DNA of 64,000 bases from Desulfobacter curvatus DSM 3379 (lineage in GTDB: Bacteria > Desulfobacterota > Desulfobacteria > Desulfobacterales > Desulfobacteraceae). The DNA lies in contig NZ_KB893090.1 in NCBI RefSeq assembly GCF_000373985.1, positions 51,964 through 115,963 of the forward strand. The letters run 5' to 3'. The position numbers and the translations under genes were made by a program. Below are positions 50,575 to 59,349 of the stretch, piece after piece (the stretch's first letter is position 1; the number at the start of each line of letters is the position of its first letter). Under the pieces are notes generated by a model that was given only the letters and a program-made list of their open reading frames with translations, was not told the DNA's origin and searched no databases.

Positions 50575-50934
50575 ATGGATTTGCCCGCAATGATCAACCA
50601 AATGAAAAACCATCCGGATATTTCTAAAGCCGGGATGGTGCTTTACCATAACGGGATGGTCCGGGACAGTTCCAGGGACGGCAGGCCTGTCACAGGCCTA
50701 ACCATAACCGTAGACCAGGAAAAATTGAATGAGATTTTAGACCAAACCAGGGCCATGCCCGGTATTGTGGAAGTGCTGGTGCATATCAATTCGGATGCAC
50801 CGCTAATGGTGGGGGATGATGTGATGTTTCTGGCCGTGGCAGGCGATATACGGGAACATGTGATTGACGCCTTAACCTATTCCCTGAACCGGATAAAAAC
50901 AGAAGCCACAGCCAAAAACCAGGTATTTGCCTGA
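50575..50934 (+). CDS. MoaE-like protein, shortened
   Basis: 119 residues against about 150 in E. coli MoaE, the large subunit of molybdopterin synthase. The GMVLYHNGMVRDSS segment corresponds to the family's F-x-G-x-VR region; VHINSDAPLMVGDDVMFLAV replaces HRIGxLxxGDxxVxV, so the HR pair is lost. Near the C-terminus two Lys (IKTEATAK) are placed close to the active-site lysines. It may have altered function. No MoaD gene is adjacent. The ATG follows aaggag. Confidence 0.7.
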   Translation: MDLPAMINQMKNHPDISKAGMVLYHNGMVRDSSRDGRPVTGLTITVDQEKLNEILDQTRAMPGIVEVLVHINSDAPLMVGDDVMFLAVAGDIREHVIDALTYSLNRIKTEATAKNQVFA

Positions 50935-50961
50935 TTGGGCTTTGTGTTTAAAGGAGTTGAT

Positions 50962-51450
50962 GTGAACGAATTTACCCATGTTGACGGCCAGGGCCGTGTC
51001 AGGATGGTGGATGTGGGAGAAAAGTTACCCACAAAACGTGTTGCCGTGGCAAAGGGAACGGTTTTAATGTCCATGGAGACTTTGGCAGCCATTGTCGATG
51101 AAAAAGTAAAAAAAGGGAATGTGCTGGAAACAGCACGCATTGCAGGAATTATGGCGGCCAAGCAGACCTGGTCCCTGATTCCCATGTGTCATCCGCTGAA
51201 CATCACCCATGCTCGGGTGGATTTTTTTGACGATAAGGAAAACAGTTGTATTCATATTGAGGCGGAAGTGTCGCTGACTGAAAAAACGGGGGTTGAGATG
51301 GAAGCCATGACTGCGGTCAGTGTTGCGGCTCTGACTATTTATGATATGTGCAAGGCCTATGACAAGGGCATGGAGATTTCCAATATTCATTTGGCCTTTA
51401 AATCCGGTGGAAAAAGCGGCACGTACACAGCCCCTGAAACATCCTTATGA
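50962..51450 (+). CDS. moaC: Cyclic pyranopterin monophosphate synthase MoaC
   Basis: 162 residues from GTG at 50962, 5 bp after aaggag (50951-50956); the longer frame from 50935 has no such signal. It catalyses the second half of the first molybdopterin step. Motifs: MVDVGEKLPTKRVA near 15, AGIMAAKQTWSLIPMCHPLNITH (read in parts) with the catalytic-region His, and GVEMEAMTAVSVAALTIYDMCKA (read in parts). The stop overlaps the ATG of rmuC (ATGA). MoaA is not in the window. Confidence 0.95.
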   Translation: MNEFTHVDGQGRVRMVDVGEKLPTKRVAVAKGTVLMSMETLAAIVDEKVKKGNVLETARIAGIMAAKQTWSLIPMCHPLNITHARVDFFDDKENSCIHIEAEVSLTEKTGVEMEAMTAVSVAALTIYDMCKAYDKGMEISNIHLAFKSGGKSGTYTAPETSL

Positions 51451-52652
51451 CCGAGTTTGGCCACATGAGTATGAGTACGGATAATCTGGCGTTTTTAGGG
51501 GCCGGGTTTGTGCTTGGCCTGTTAACGGCTCTGATCCTTGTTAAACTGGTCATGCATTTTTTTTCAGGCCGGTTCAAGGCGTTGTCTGATGAGGCGCTTT
51601 ATGAAAATTCCCGGCAGTTTATGGACATGGCCCAGTCCCATTTCAATGGTTATGTCCAGCAGGCTCATCAAGATTTTAAAATCAAAGAGGAGGCCTTTAC
51701 CCGGGCCGTTGACCCGGTGCACCGTATGCTGGACCGGTATGAACAGCGTCTTGGGACCATGGAAAAGGATAGAAGCCAGGCCTTTGGTGCCATCAGCCAG
51801 TATTTGTCGGACATGGCAAAAACCCAGCACCAGCTTGCCAAAGAAACAGATAACCTGGTCAAGGCGTTGCGGGTACCCCATGTCCGGGGCAGATGGGGGG
51901 AAGTAACCCTGAAACGGGCCGTGGAACTGGCCGGTATGGTCGACCATTGCGATTTTATTGAGCAGGAGGTGCAGGGGGCCGGCAAAGGGGCGCTTCGCCC
52001 GGATATGGTGGTGCAACTGCCCGGCAACCGCCAGGTGGTGGTGGATGCAAAGGTGCCGCTCATGGCGTATCTGGATGCCTTGGAAACAACCGACGCGCAG
52101 GCGCAGAAAGAAAGGCTTGATGATCATGCCCGCCAGGTCATGGCTCACATTGTCCAGTTGGGATCAAAAAATTATGCGGCGGCCTTTAGCCCAAGCCCGG
52201 AGTTTGTTGTTCTGTTTATCCCCGGGGAAAATTTTTTTTCGGCCGCCCTTGCAGCCCGGCCCGATTTGATTGAAAAGGGTGTGGCCCACGGCGTGATTCT
52301 GGCCACACCCACCACGCTGATTGCCTTGCTTAAAACCGTAGCCTATGTGTGGCTGCAGCAGGCAGGTTATGAAAACGCCCGGGCCATCCGGGAACTGGGC
52401 CTGGAGCTTTTTGAGCGGCTGTCCACCATGGCCGGACACATGAACCGCCTGGGAAAGGATATTGAGCGCACCGCCGCCACCTTTAACCGCACCGTGGGTG
52501 CCATGGAAAAACGGGTGTTGGTTTCGGCCCGGAAATTTGAAAATTTAGGCGTTTCCAGTGTGGGCCTGCCGGATTGTGAGCCTGTTCCTGAACATGCCGT
52601 GGCCCTGAAGCAGATGAAGGAAACGCTTTTGGAAGATGAGAATGATGAATAG
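51447..52652 (+). CDS. rmuC: RmuC-family DNA recombination protein
   Basis: 401 residues. A single membrane segment at about 14-34 is followed by a coiled-coil (60-130) and the RmuC nuclease-like domain (about 145-330): VRGRWGEVTLKRAVELAGM near 148, PDMVVQLPGNRQVVVDAKVPL (read in parts) and FVVLFIPGENFF near 252. Family members limit inversions at short repeats. Coupled to moaC by ATGA overlap, and its end overlaps the start of mltA by 17 bp. Confidence 0.92.
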   Translation: MTEFGHMSMSTDNLAFLGAGFVLGLLTALILVKLVMHFFSGRFKALSDEALYENSRQFMDMAQSHFNGYVQQAHQDFKIKEEAFTRAVDPVHRMLDRYEQRLGTMEKDRSQAFGAISQYLSDMAKTQHQLAKETDNLVKALRVPHVRGRWGEVTLKRAVELAGMVDHCDFIEQEVQGAGKGALRPDMVVQLPGNRQVVVDAKVPLMAYLDALETTDAQAQKERLDDHARQVMAHIVQLGSKNYAAAFSPSPEFVVLFIPGENFFSAALAARPDLIEKGVAHGVILATPTTLIALLKTVAYVWLQQAGYENARAIRELGLELFERLSTMAGHMNRLGKDIERTAATFNRTVGAMEKRVLVSARKFENLGVSSVGLPDCEPVPEHAVALKQMKETLLEDENDE

Positions 52653-53865
52653 TTTTGAACACAGATCTGTCCTGTCTTATCTATTGCTGATACTGATCCT
52701 TGCCGGGACCTTGGGGTGCCGGAATCAGAAAAAAGTGGAAGATTTCCGGAAAAATCCATTGGTTAAGGTGGCAGAATCAGCCCTGCCCGAATTTACGGAC
52801 ACATTGTTCCTGCAGGATCTTAGAGCATCCATTGACCAGAGTCTTGTCTATTTTAAACGGGTACCGGAAACTCGGACCTATGAATATGGCCCGGACGTCT
52901 ACACGGCCTCCCATATGATCTTATCCCTTGAGACCTTTAAAGCGTTTCTTGAAACCAAGCCGTCGGCCAAAGATCTGAACCGGTTTATCCGGGATACATA
53001 TACGGTGTACAAAAGTGTGGGCGGCTCAAATAAAGATGTGCTTTTCACCGGTTATTTTGAACCCACCTATCCGGGCAACCGTACCCCGGGGCCGGAATAT
53101 CCATGGCCGGTCTACTCCATGCCCGATGATTTGTTCCAGATTGATCTGTCGGAATTCTCCGATGCCTATAAGGGTCACAAGCGGCTCATGGCCCGTGTTG
53201 ATCAAAAATCCCTAAGGATTAAACCCTACTACACCCGGGAGCAGATAAGTAATCAATCGGACTTTTCACAAAAAGCTAAGCCCGTGGTCTGGCTGGCCAA
53301 CCGTATTGACCGGTTTTTTCTGGAGATTCAGGGATCGGGCAGGGTGGCGCTTCCCCATGGCGAGATCCTGCGCCTGCACTATGCCGGGGTGAATGGCCGT
53401 AAATACAGTGCGGTGGGAAAATACCTCATTGAAGAAAACGAGGTGCCAAAAGAGAAGATGTCCATGCAGGCGATCCGGGAATGGCTCACCGCACATCCGG
53501 ACCGTATGGACGAGGTGCTTTTTACCAACGAAAGCTTTGTGTTTTTCAAGGAAGGCGAGGGCGGTCCTTTTGGTTGCATCGGTGTCTCCGTAACCCCTGT
53601 ACGTTCCATTGCCACGGATACCAAACTTTTCCCCAAAGGCGGACTTTCCTTTATCCAGACGGCACTGCCAACCGCCGTAGGCCAGCCAAAAGAGAAATGG
53701 CCCAGGGCGTCTTTGTTTGTGCTGAACCAGGATACCGGCGGCGCCATCAAGGGACCGGGCCGGGTGGATCTGTTCTGCGGTGCCGGCGACTGGGCAGATT
53801 ACACTGCCGGTCATATGGTGGCCAGGGGACAGCTCTATTTTCTGGTGCTTACCCCAAAAGATTAA
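52636..53865 (+). CDS. mltA: Membrane-bound lytic murein transglycosylase A
   Basis: 409 residues. A lipoprotein signal ends LILAGTLGC (Cys near 31). The MltA domain follows: FTGYFEPTYPGNRTPG near 134-150, IDRFFLEIQGSGRV near 228, and the 3D domain with QDTGGAIKGPGRVDLFCG near 372, which includes the catalytic Asp (D of VDLFCG). It cleaves the glycan strand of peptidoglycan with anhydro product formation at the outer membrane. It ends with a 4-bp overlap with the convergent 83-residue gene. Start codon could also be the ATG at 52642 or 52645. Confidence 0.95.
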   Translation: MRMMNSFEHRSVLSYLLLILILAGTLGCRNQKKVEDFRKNPLVKVAESALPEFTDTLFLQDLRASIDQSLVYFKRVPETRTYEYGPDVYTASHMILSLETFKAFLETKPSAKDLNRFIRDTYTVYKSVGGSNKDVLFTGYFEPTYPGNRTPGPEYPWPVYSMPDDLFQIDLSEFSDAYKGHKRLMARVDQKSLRIKPYYTREQISNQSDFSQKAKPVVWLANRIDRFFLEIQGSGRVALPHGEILRLHYAGVNGRKYSAVGKYLIEENEVPKEKMSMQAIREWLTAHPDRMDEVLFTNESFVFFKEGEGGPFGCIGVSVTPVRSIATDTKLFPKGGLSFIQTALPTAVGQPKEKWPRASLFVLNQDTGGAIKGPGRVDLFCGAGDWADYTAGHMVARGQLYFLVLTPKD

Positions 53866-54113
53866 CGGTCTTTTAAAAACAACCTGTGGTACTCATCTTC
53901 GGAAAAGTGTTTTTTTAAATATGTGTTGACCCAATCATAAATGTCTTCAAGTTCTTGATCGGAAAGCCGTGGCAGAAGCGCTTTCATAAAAGCATCTTCA
54001 CTGAATTTCTGAAGATAGAACATGATGGTCTCCTCATCGCTTGCCCTGTCCATGCCAAAGGCGGCAATACCGTCATATTCCTGAATAAATTTGTGGGTGT
54101 CTTTTTTTTTCAT
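53862..54113 (-). CDS. Small acidic helical protein
   Basis: 83 residues, all helix-forming, no membrane segment: KFIQEYDGIAAFG, DEETIMFYLQKFSEDAF, LSDQELEDIYDWVNTYLKKHF (read in parts). I do not recognise the family. It lies 21 bp after the stop of the upstream sensor kinase on the same strand and is likely to be co-transcribed with it. Its short coding frame and normal start (ATG with aaaaaaag upstream, no strong SD) leave moderate certainty. Confidence 0.6.
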   Translation of the reverse strand: MKKKDTHKFIQEYDGIAAFGMDRASDEETIMFYLQKFSEDAFMKALLPRLSDQELEDIYDWVNTYLKKHFSEDEYHRLFLKDR

Positions 54114-54134
54114 AAGCTTTGAATTGTATCGGGT

Positions 54135-56750
54135 TTAAATTTCAGCGGTGTTGGCCATGGCCCTCTGGATTGCTGTTGACAGCTGCGTAACGGAAAAAGG
54201 TTTGTTGACAACAACGCTGATGCCGGCCTGACGGGCTGCGTTCTCTGTCATGGCGTCGTTGTAGCCGGTGCACAGGACAATGGGGATATCCTTTCGTACC
54301 CTGCGCAATTTTTCGGCCAGAAGGATTCCTGTCATTTTTTTCATGTGCAGGTCGGTAATGACCGCATCAAAAAACTCCGGCCGTTTCTTGAAATCCTTCA
54401 GGGCCTGTTCCGGACAATTGGTTGCTTCAACTTCATACCCCAGGCCTGTTAAAAGCTTACGGCTTGTTTCCACAAGTTCGTCCCGGTCATCCACAAGCAG
54501 CAGCCGTCCCCGGGCCTGTTGATCCTTACCCTGCCCGTTCGTAAAATTGCTCATCTCTATCTGTTCTGCCCCGGGCAGGTAGACATGGAAGCAGGTCCCC
54601 TTATTTTCACTGGAGTCAAACCGGATGCTGCCCCCGTGATTTTTCACTATGCCGTGGGTGGTAGCAAGGCCTAAGCCTGTGCCTGTACCTTTTTCCTTGG
54701 TGGTAAAATAAGGCTCAAAAATGCGGCTCTGAATCATTTCCGGGATACCAGGCCCTGTGTCTGCAACACTGATCTGCACATATTTTCCCGGCAAAAGTTC
54801 AAGGTCTGGGACAAGGGTCTCCCTGTCCACCTCAATATCCTTTACCGTCACTGTTATCTTTCCGGGCTCATTTCCCATGGCTTGAAAGGCATTGGTGCAC
54901 AGATTCAGCACCACTTGATAGATCTGGCTCGGGTCTCCTATGACCATCTCATTTCCCTCGGCATCGGCTTCAAGGGTTATGGTCGGCGGCATAGTGGCTT
55001 TGAGCAGCTGGAGGATTTCTTTAACAATGGGGCGGACCATCAGTGGGGCCCGCTCTTTAGAGGATCTGCGGCTGAAGCTTAGGATCTGGGAAATCAGGTT
55101 TGCTGCTCGGCTGCATGCTTTGAGCACATTGTCGAGATTCTGTGCAGCCTCATTTTTATCCTGGATCTCATATTTGGCCAGCTGGGTGTATCCCATGATG
55201 GCTGAAAGAATGTTGTTGAAATCATGGGCAATACCGCCGGCCAAGGCGCCGAGGGCATCCATCTTCTGGGACTGGATCAGCTGTTCCTGCATGGATGCCT
55301 GCTGCTGCCGCAGCCGGGTGCTTTCAGTAATGTTCCGCATCACATGGACGCTGCCGGTAGACAATCCATCCTTTCCTTGACGAGAAAATTTTTGAATTTC
55401 AAAATATTGATCAAGTTTTGGGTCAAAGACCGGAGTATGTCCCTGATTTTCTGTCTGTTCATGCCGTTCCAGCACCTCCATCGCCCCGTAAGACGCCGCC
55501 CTATTGAACAACACAGGCTGTCCAAGTTTGTCTTTGATGATAATGGCATCGTCAATGGCGTCAAAGGAGGTCTGCCAGTCCTGCCGGGCCTGAAAAAGCC
55601 TTTGCCCCATAATTTCCAGGTTGATGATATGGCCGAATACCTGCGCCCCTGCAACACCCGCCCAAAGGATCCCGGGCGCCACCCAGAAATGAAGAAAGGC
55701 GAATAGGACAAAGACCCCACCTGTAACCCCGATGAAAAGACCGGCTCCCATCATCAGCACCCGGCTGCCCGATCGCTTTGACATCCACAGAAGCGTGACA
55801 AGAAAAAAAAGAGCCCCAAGGGTCTTGTGCCAAACCGGGCCCATGGTTCGAATGTATGAGCGGTCCAGCATATTACCCAATATGTTTGCCTGCAGTTCCA
55901 CTCCGTTCATGCGGTTCCTGTTCTGGCTGAAACAGGTCAGGTGATCCTGGTCAATACCGGCGGCTGTAAGGCCCAGCACCAGGATTTTGTTTTTAAAAAA
56001 ATGTTGTGGATAAACCTTTTCCAGGATATCGGAAAAAGAAATGCTGGGAAAAGTGCCCGGCGGACCGTAATAGTTGATCCTCCTTTTCTGTGCCTGGAGA
56101 ATACTATTCAAAGGCGCACCATTCATGCCATGGACGTTGACACTTTTAAGTTGGTCCGGTGTCACCGGTTTCTGTCCTTCCATGAGTTTGTAAAGTGAAA
56201 AAGCTGCAGAAGGCAACTCTTTTCCGTTAAGGATGAGGATGTGGCATGTCTCTCTGACCACCCCGTCCATGCCCGGCTCAATGTGGACATGCCCCACGGC
56301 CGGCTTTCCCAGAGAGGCAGCGGGCAGCACAAGGTGCCCGCTGCGGTCCACGTAGGCCGGCAGAATCATATGAGGAAAGCGTGCCAAAGCCTTTTTGAAG
56401 AGATTGTCGCCCATGGCAGGTTCAGCAAAAATAATGTCTGAAAGAATACCCGGAACTTCTTTTGTCTGTTCAAGGAAAAGAGCGTAGTACTTCCTTTCAA
56501 TGGGCCATCGTCCCAGGGTTTCAAGGCTTTTTTCGTCAATAGCCGCGATTAGAATCTGTTTTGGCGGATCGGTCGTTCCCCTCAACCTGAAAAAAAAATC
56601 ATAGATGTGGTTGTCCATGTCGTTGAAAAAACCCATGACATCCACAAGGCCCACCACAATCAGGAAAATAAAAACCATGGCAAGGCAGCGGCGGCGAAAC
56701 AAAAAGGCCTCCCCCGGCAGAATATCTTCTTGAAATTTTTTTGCGGCCAT
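54135..56750 (-). CDS. CHASE2-type hybrid sensor histidine kinase
   Basis: 871 residues. A first membrane segment (about 24-44) is followed by an extracytoplasmic CHASE2 domain (about 50-320, with LRGTTDPPKQILIAAIDEKSLETLGRWP, read in parts), three membrane segments (about 325-395), a PAS-like region (about 410-490), a HisKA domain with GGIAHDFNNILSAIMGY (phospho-His near 520), a HATPase domain with DTGPGIP and GTGTGLGLATTHGIV near 700, and a C-terminal receiver domain (about 755-870) with VITDLHMKKMTG. All catalytic features look intact. It follows the FecR gene by 20 bp. No output regulator is adjacent. Confidence 0.9.
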   Translation of the reverse strand: MAAKKFQEDILPGEAFLFRRRCLAMVFIFLIVVGLVDVMGFFNDMDNHIYDFFFRLRGTTDPPKQILIAAIDEKSLETLGRWPIERKYYALFLEQTKEVPGILSDIIFAEPAMGDNLFKKALARFPHMILPAYVDRSGHLVLPAASLGKPAVGHVHIEPGMDGVVRETCHILILNGKELPSAAFSLYKLMEGQKPVTPDQLKSVNVHGMNGAPLNSILQAQKRRINYYGPPGTFPSISFSDILEKVYPQHFFKNKILVLGLTAAGIDQDHLTCFSQNRNRMNGVELQANILGNMLDRSYIRTMGPVWHKTLGALFFLVTLLWMSKRSGSRVLMMGAGLFIGVTGGVFVLFAFLHFWVAPGILWAGVAGAQVFGHIINLEIMGQRLFQARQDWQTSFDAIDDAIIIKDKLGQPVLFNRAASYGAMEVLERHEQTENQGHTPVFDPKLDQYFEIQKFSRQGKDGLSTGSVHVMRNITESTRLRQQQASMQEQLIQSQKMDALGALAGGIAHDFNNILSAIMGYTQLAKYEIQDKNEAAQNLDNVLKACSRAANLISQILSFSRRSSKERAPLMVRPIVKEILQLLKATMPPTITLEADAEGNEMVIGDPSQIYQVVLNLCTNAFQAMGNEPGKITVTVKDIEVDRETLVPDLELLPGKYVQISVADTGPGIPEMIQSRIFEPYFTTKEKGTGTGLGLATTHGIVKNHGGSIRFDSSENKGTCFHVYLPGAEQIEMSNFTNGQGKDQQARGRLLLVDDRDELVETSRKLLTGLGYEVEATNCPEQALKDFKKRPEFFDAVITDLHMKKMTGILLAEKLRRVRKDIPIVLCTGYNDAMTENAARQAGISVVVNKPFSVTQLSTAIQRAMANTAEI

Positions 56751-56770
56751 GGGCTACACAGGCAATGGTT

Positions 56771-58435
56771 CTATAAAATAATTATCAATGCGCCGATTAC
56801 CCATGTTGCAATTACTCCTGCTTCTACATAGGGAAATGCTTTTATTTCAAAGGCCTGGGCCGGAGTAAACCGCCCTTCATATCCGTCCGGATCAACTGCC
56901 CTGACCCGGACATAGTAAGTGCCTCCCTTTTTGGGCCTGTCAAAACAGATATCGGACACATCGGTTGTCCTTTCAAGTAAAACTTCTTTGAACAGCGGAT
57001 CCTTGGCCATTTGAAACAGGTAGGTCATGTCTGGCCCCATGTCCTGCCATTTGAGGGAGATGGTCTTCTCGTCCACAGCCGGCGCCTTGGCCTCGGGTGC
57101 TTTTGGCGGTTCAACAAAGCTAAAGGAAATTGCGTCGGACCACAGCCCTTTAAAATCATCTCCGGCAATGGAGAAAACCCTGAAATAATAAATGCCATAT
57201 TCTTCAAGATCAATGGATTGGCGGGTGCCGGTGATACCCTGAATATCCTTGTACAAATTTTTGAAATCCGATTCTCTTGACACCTGGAAGCTGTAGGAGA
57301 CGGCGTCGCTCACCTTCAGCCATTCCACTTCCACCTGCTTTGTTTTAAATTTTTCGCCGTTAACAGGCCGTTGAACAAAAGGCGGGAAAGGATTGATGCG
57401 GACCTTGAAACCTTCAGGCGCTAAGGGAAGACCTTCCAGGCCTGCCGGATTGATGCTCAAAGCCTGGCAGTAATAATTGCCGTCCGGCAGCATGATCTTT
57501 GGAATAGTATCACCCTTTTGCACCACAAACTCTTTGACGACATTCTTCATTTCAGGATCTTTTGCCAGAATTACCCTTGCCGCCACAGCTTTTTGGGGCA
57601 TCGCAAGGGAAAAGTCTACCGGCAGGCTCTGGTACGAAGGACGCAGCCCCTCAAGGGCCGGCGGCGGCAAAAGCGTTTGGGGGTTGTTCGGCTGTTTCCC
57701 CTTTTCCACCCAGGTACCCTGGCCTGGGTCCAGCATTACCTTTTTTTTGGTTCCTGCAACGACGACCACACCGTCCAGCACCTCAGTCCGTGTAGTTTTG
57801 TTATTGTCCACCGACACCCTGAACTGGGTTCCCCTAACTGCGGAAACCGCAGATGGGGTATGGATTTCAAACCGGGAATCCCCGCCTGTACTCTTTTGTA
57901 TATGCATCATTGTCCGTCCGGCAGGCACAAAAAGCCTGCGGATCATAAAATAGGGCTGCCGCTGCCTTGCGGTTCTGATGCTGATCCGGGTATCAGGCCT
58001 GAGAAAAAAAGCGCTGCCGTCCTCAAATGTGATTTCCACTGCACTTTTTTCCCCGGTTTCAATCTGAGCACTCTGGCCGACCACGTCTCCCTTTTTCACA
58101 ACAGCCCTGGCCTCGGCACCCTTCGGGCGGGTCCAGACATCGCCTTTGATAAAGGTGACAACCCCTTCCATGGGAATCCCTTTGAGCAGTTTGACCGGAA
58201 TTATTATGTGCTGTCCGGGATATATCAGGTGGGGATTTTTAAGCTGATTGAATTCTGAAACCCTTTTCCAGTCATGGGGATTTTCAAGCCAGGTTTTGCA
58301 GATATTGATCAGATTATCTTTTTTGGCGACGGTAATGGTGACGGTTTTTTCGTCTAAGGTTCCAGCAAAAAGAAACGGGGTAATAAAAAGAAAAACAAAA
58401 AATAGAACCGCCGAATATTTTATTCTATGCTTCAT
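56771..58435 (-). CDS. FecR-domain protein with LysM and Fn3-like repeats
   Basis: 554 residues. Signal peptide at 1-24. A LysM-like unit (about 30-80, ICKTWLENPHDWKRVSEFNQ, read in parts, ending YPGQHIIIP). A FecR-like domain (about 95-250: GDVWTRPKG, EITFEDGSAFFLRPDTRI, SAVRGTQFRVSVDNNKTTRTEVLDG, read in parts). Then Fn3-like repeats of Pro-rich beta-strands (about 270-530) and a hydrophobic C-terminus (about 535-554). It is placed to sit in the envelope and sense or transmit a signal. The kinase gene follows 20 bp downstream, so it is probably its input partner. FecR next to CHASE2 genes is recalled from other genomes. Confidence 0.82.
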   Translation of the reverse strand: MKHRIKYSAVLFFVFLFITPFLFAGTLDEKTVTITVAKKDNLINICKTWLENPHDWKRVSEFNQLKNPHLIYPGQHIIIPVKLLKGIPMEGVVTFIKGDVWTRPKGAEARAVVKKGDVVGQSAQIETGEKSAVEITFEDGSAFFLRPDTRISIRTARQRQPYFMIRRLFVPAGRTMMHIQKSTGGDSRFEIHTPSAVSAVRGTQFRVSVDNNKTTRTEVLDGVVVVAGTKKKVMLDPGQGTWVEKGKQPNNPQTLLPPPALEGLRPSYQSLPVDFSLAMPQKAVAARVILAKDPEMKNVVKEFVVQKGDTIPKIMLPDGNYYCQALSINPAGLEGLPLAPEGFKVRINPFPPFVQRPVNGEKFKTKQVEVEWLKVSDAVSYSFQVSRESDFKNLYKDIQGITGTRQSIDLEEYGIYYFRVFSIAGDDFKGLWSDAISFSFVEPPKAPEAKAPAVDEKTISLKWQDMGPDMTYLFQMAKDPLFKEVLLERTTDVSDICFDRPKKGGTYYVRVRAVDPDGYEGRFTPAQAFEIKAFPYVEAGVIATWVIGALIIIL

Positions 58436-58608
58436 GGATTTGATCTCTAAAAAGTATGATTAATAATACGATTTAAATATCACCTGACACCATTTTTGTA
58501 AACGCGGTAATTTTATATCCCGCAGCAGGCAAATCCATTTGGCATACTTTCTGCTGATTCTTATGTTCAGATATATTAAGAATTGATAGGAAAAAGGGAT
58601 ATCCAAGG

Positions 58609-59022
58609 ATGAAAATAATATTACATGCGAACGAAAATGATGAACTCAGGAGCAGGTTGAAGACTCGAATTGAGGATAACTTCCCGGAAAGTGAGATTGT
58701 TTTGACAGACGCCGGGCCGCATCTTTCAGAAGTTTTGTGCAGACCATTACATAATGTTTCCGTCCTGATTGCCTTTATAACCGATTCCAAAAGTGTCGGC
58801 CTTTTGTTTTCCTTAAAACCTTTATTCGAAAACGTAAAATTAATTTTGATTTATTGTAAGAGAATTGACGAAATCCAAAAATCTGCACTCCTGCTAGAGC
58901 CTTCGTATATCCATCATTCCGGCAATAATTTTCAGGATATTATTTCAGTTCTGCAACGCATAGAACAAAAAAAACTGAGCGCCCTATCAATTGGTATGAA
59001 ATCAAATAAATACGGCCTATAA
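58609..59022 (+). CDS. Small protein of unknown function, possibly receiver-like
   Basis: 137 residues. Alternating hydrophobic stretches (IILHANENDELRSRL, VLIAFI, LILIYCKRIDEI) hint at an alpha/beta Rossmann-like or receiver-like fold, but no phospho-acceptor Asp pattern is evident. No membrane segment. The ATG is preceded by ccaaggatg. It stands alone on the plus strand upstream of a chemoreceptor gene. Function not assigned. Confidence 0.5.
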   Translation: MKIILHANENDELRSRLKTRIEDNFPESEIVLTDAGPHLSEVLCRPLHNVSVLIAFITDSKSVGLLFSLKPLFENVKLILIYCKRIDEIQKSALLLEPSYIHHSGNNFQDIISVLQRIEQKKLSALSIGMKSNKYGL

Positions 59023-59138
59023 CCGGCTTTCAGCCATGAATGTTTTGATACAATAAATTCCAATTCCTTTAGCTATATGTTACCCTTTAAAAAACTGATT
59101 TTATTGTTCTTCAAACCGTCTATCGTACTCTCTATTTT

Positions 59139-59187
59139 TAGTTTCTTGGAAACAAGAACACTGAGTGTTCTTGTTTCCAAGAAACTA
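59139..59187. promoter_or_regulatory. 24-bp inverted repeat, candidate enhancer site
   Basis: Perfect arms of 24 bp (59139-59162 and 59164-59187) are separated by one base. The repeat lies about 80 bp upstream of a -24/-12 promoter candidate. It lacks a T-run and could serve as a binding site or a weak terminator of the 137-residue gene. The rest of the 327-bp gap is AT-rich. Confidence 0.5.
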
Positions 59188-59267
59188 AATTAGAACAAGA
59201 AGTCTAAGAATATATAAAATATATATAACATATTGTTTTGCAATCTTAAATTTGAATATTTCTTCGA

Positions 59268-59283
59268 TGGCACATATTTCGCA
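59268..59283 (+). promoter_or_regulatory. Sigma-54-like promoter of chemoreceptor gene
   Basis: TGGCACATATTTCGCA has the GG and GC of the -24/-12 elements at normal spacing, with one mismatch (TCGC for TTGC). The start codon at 59350 is preceded by gaggag. Confidence 0.45.
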
Positions 59284-59349
59284 ATGATATGAACTGCATG
59301 CATTTAAAAATCGTAAAAAAAGATGGACCTATAAAATGAGGAGATAATA

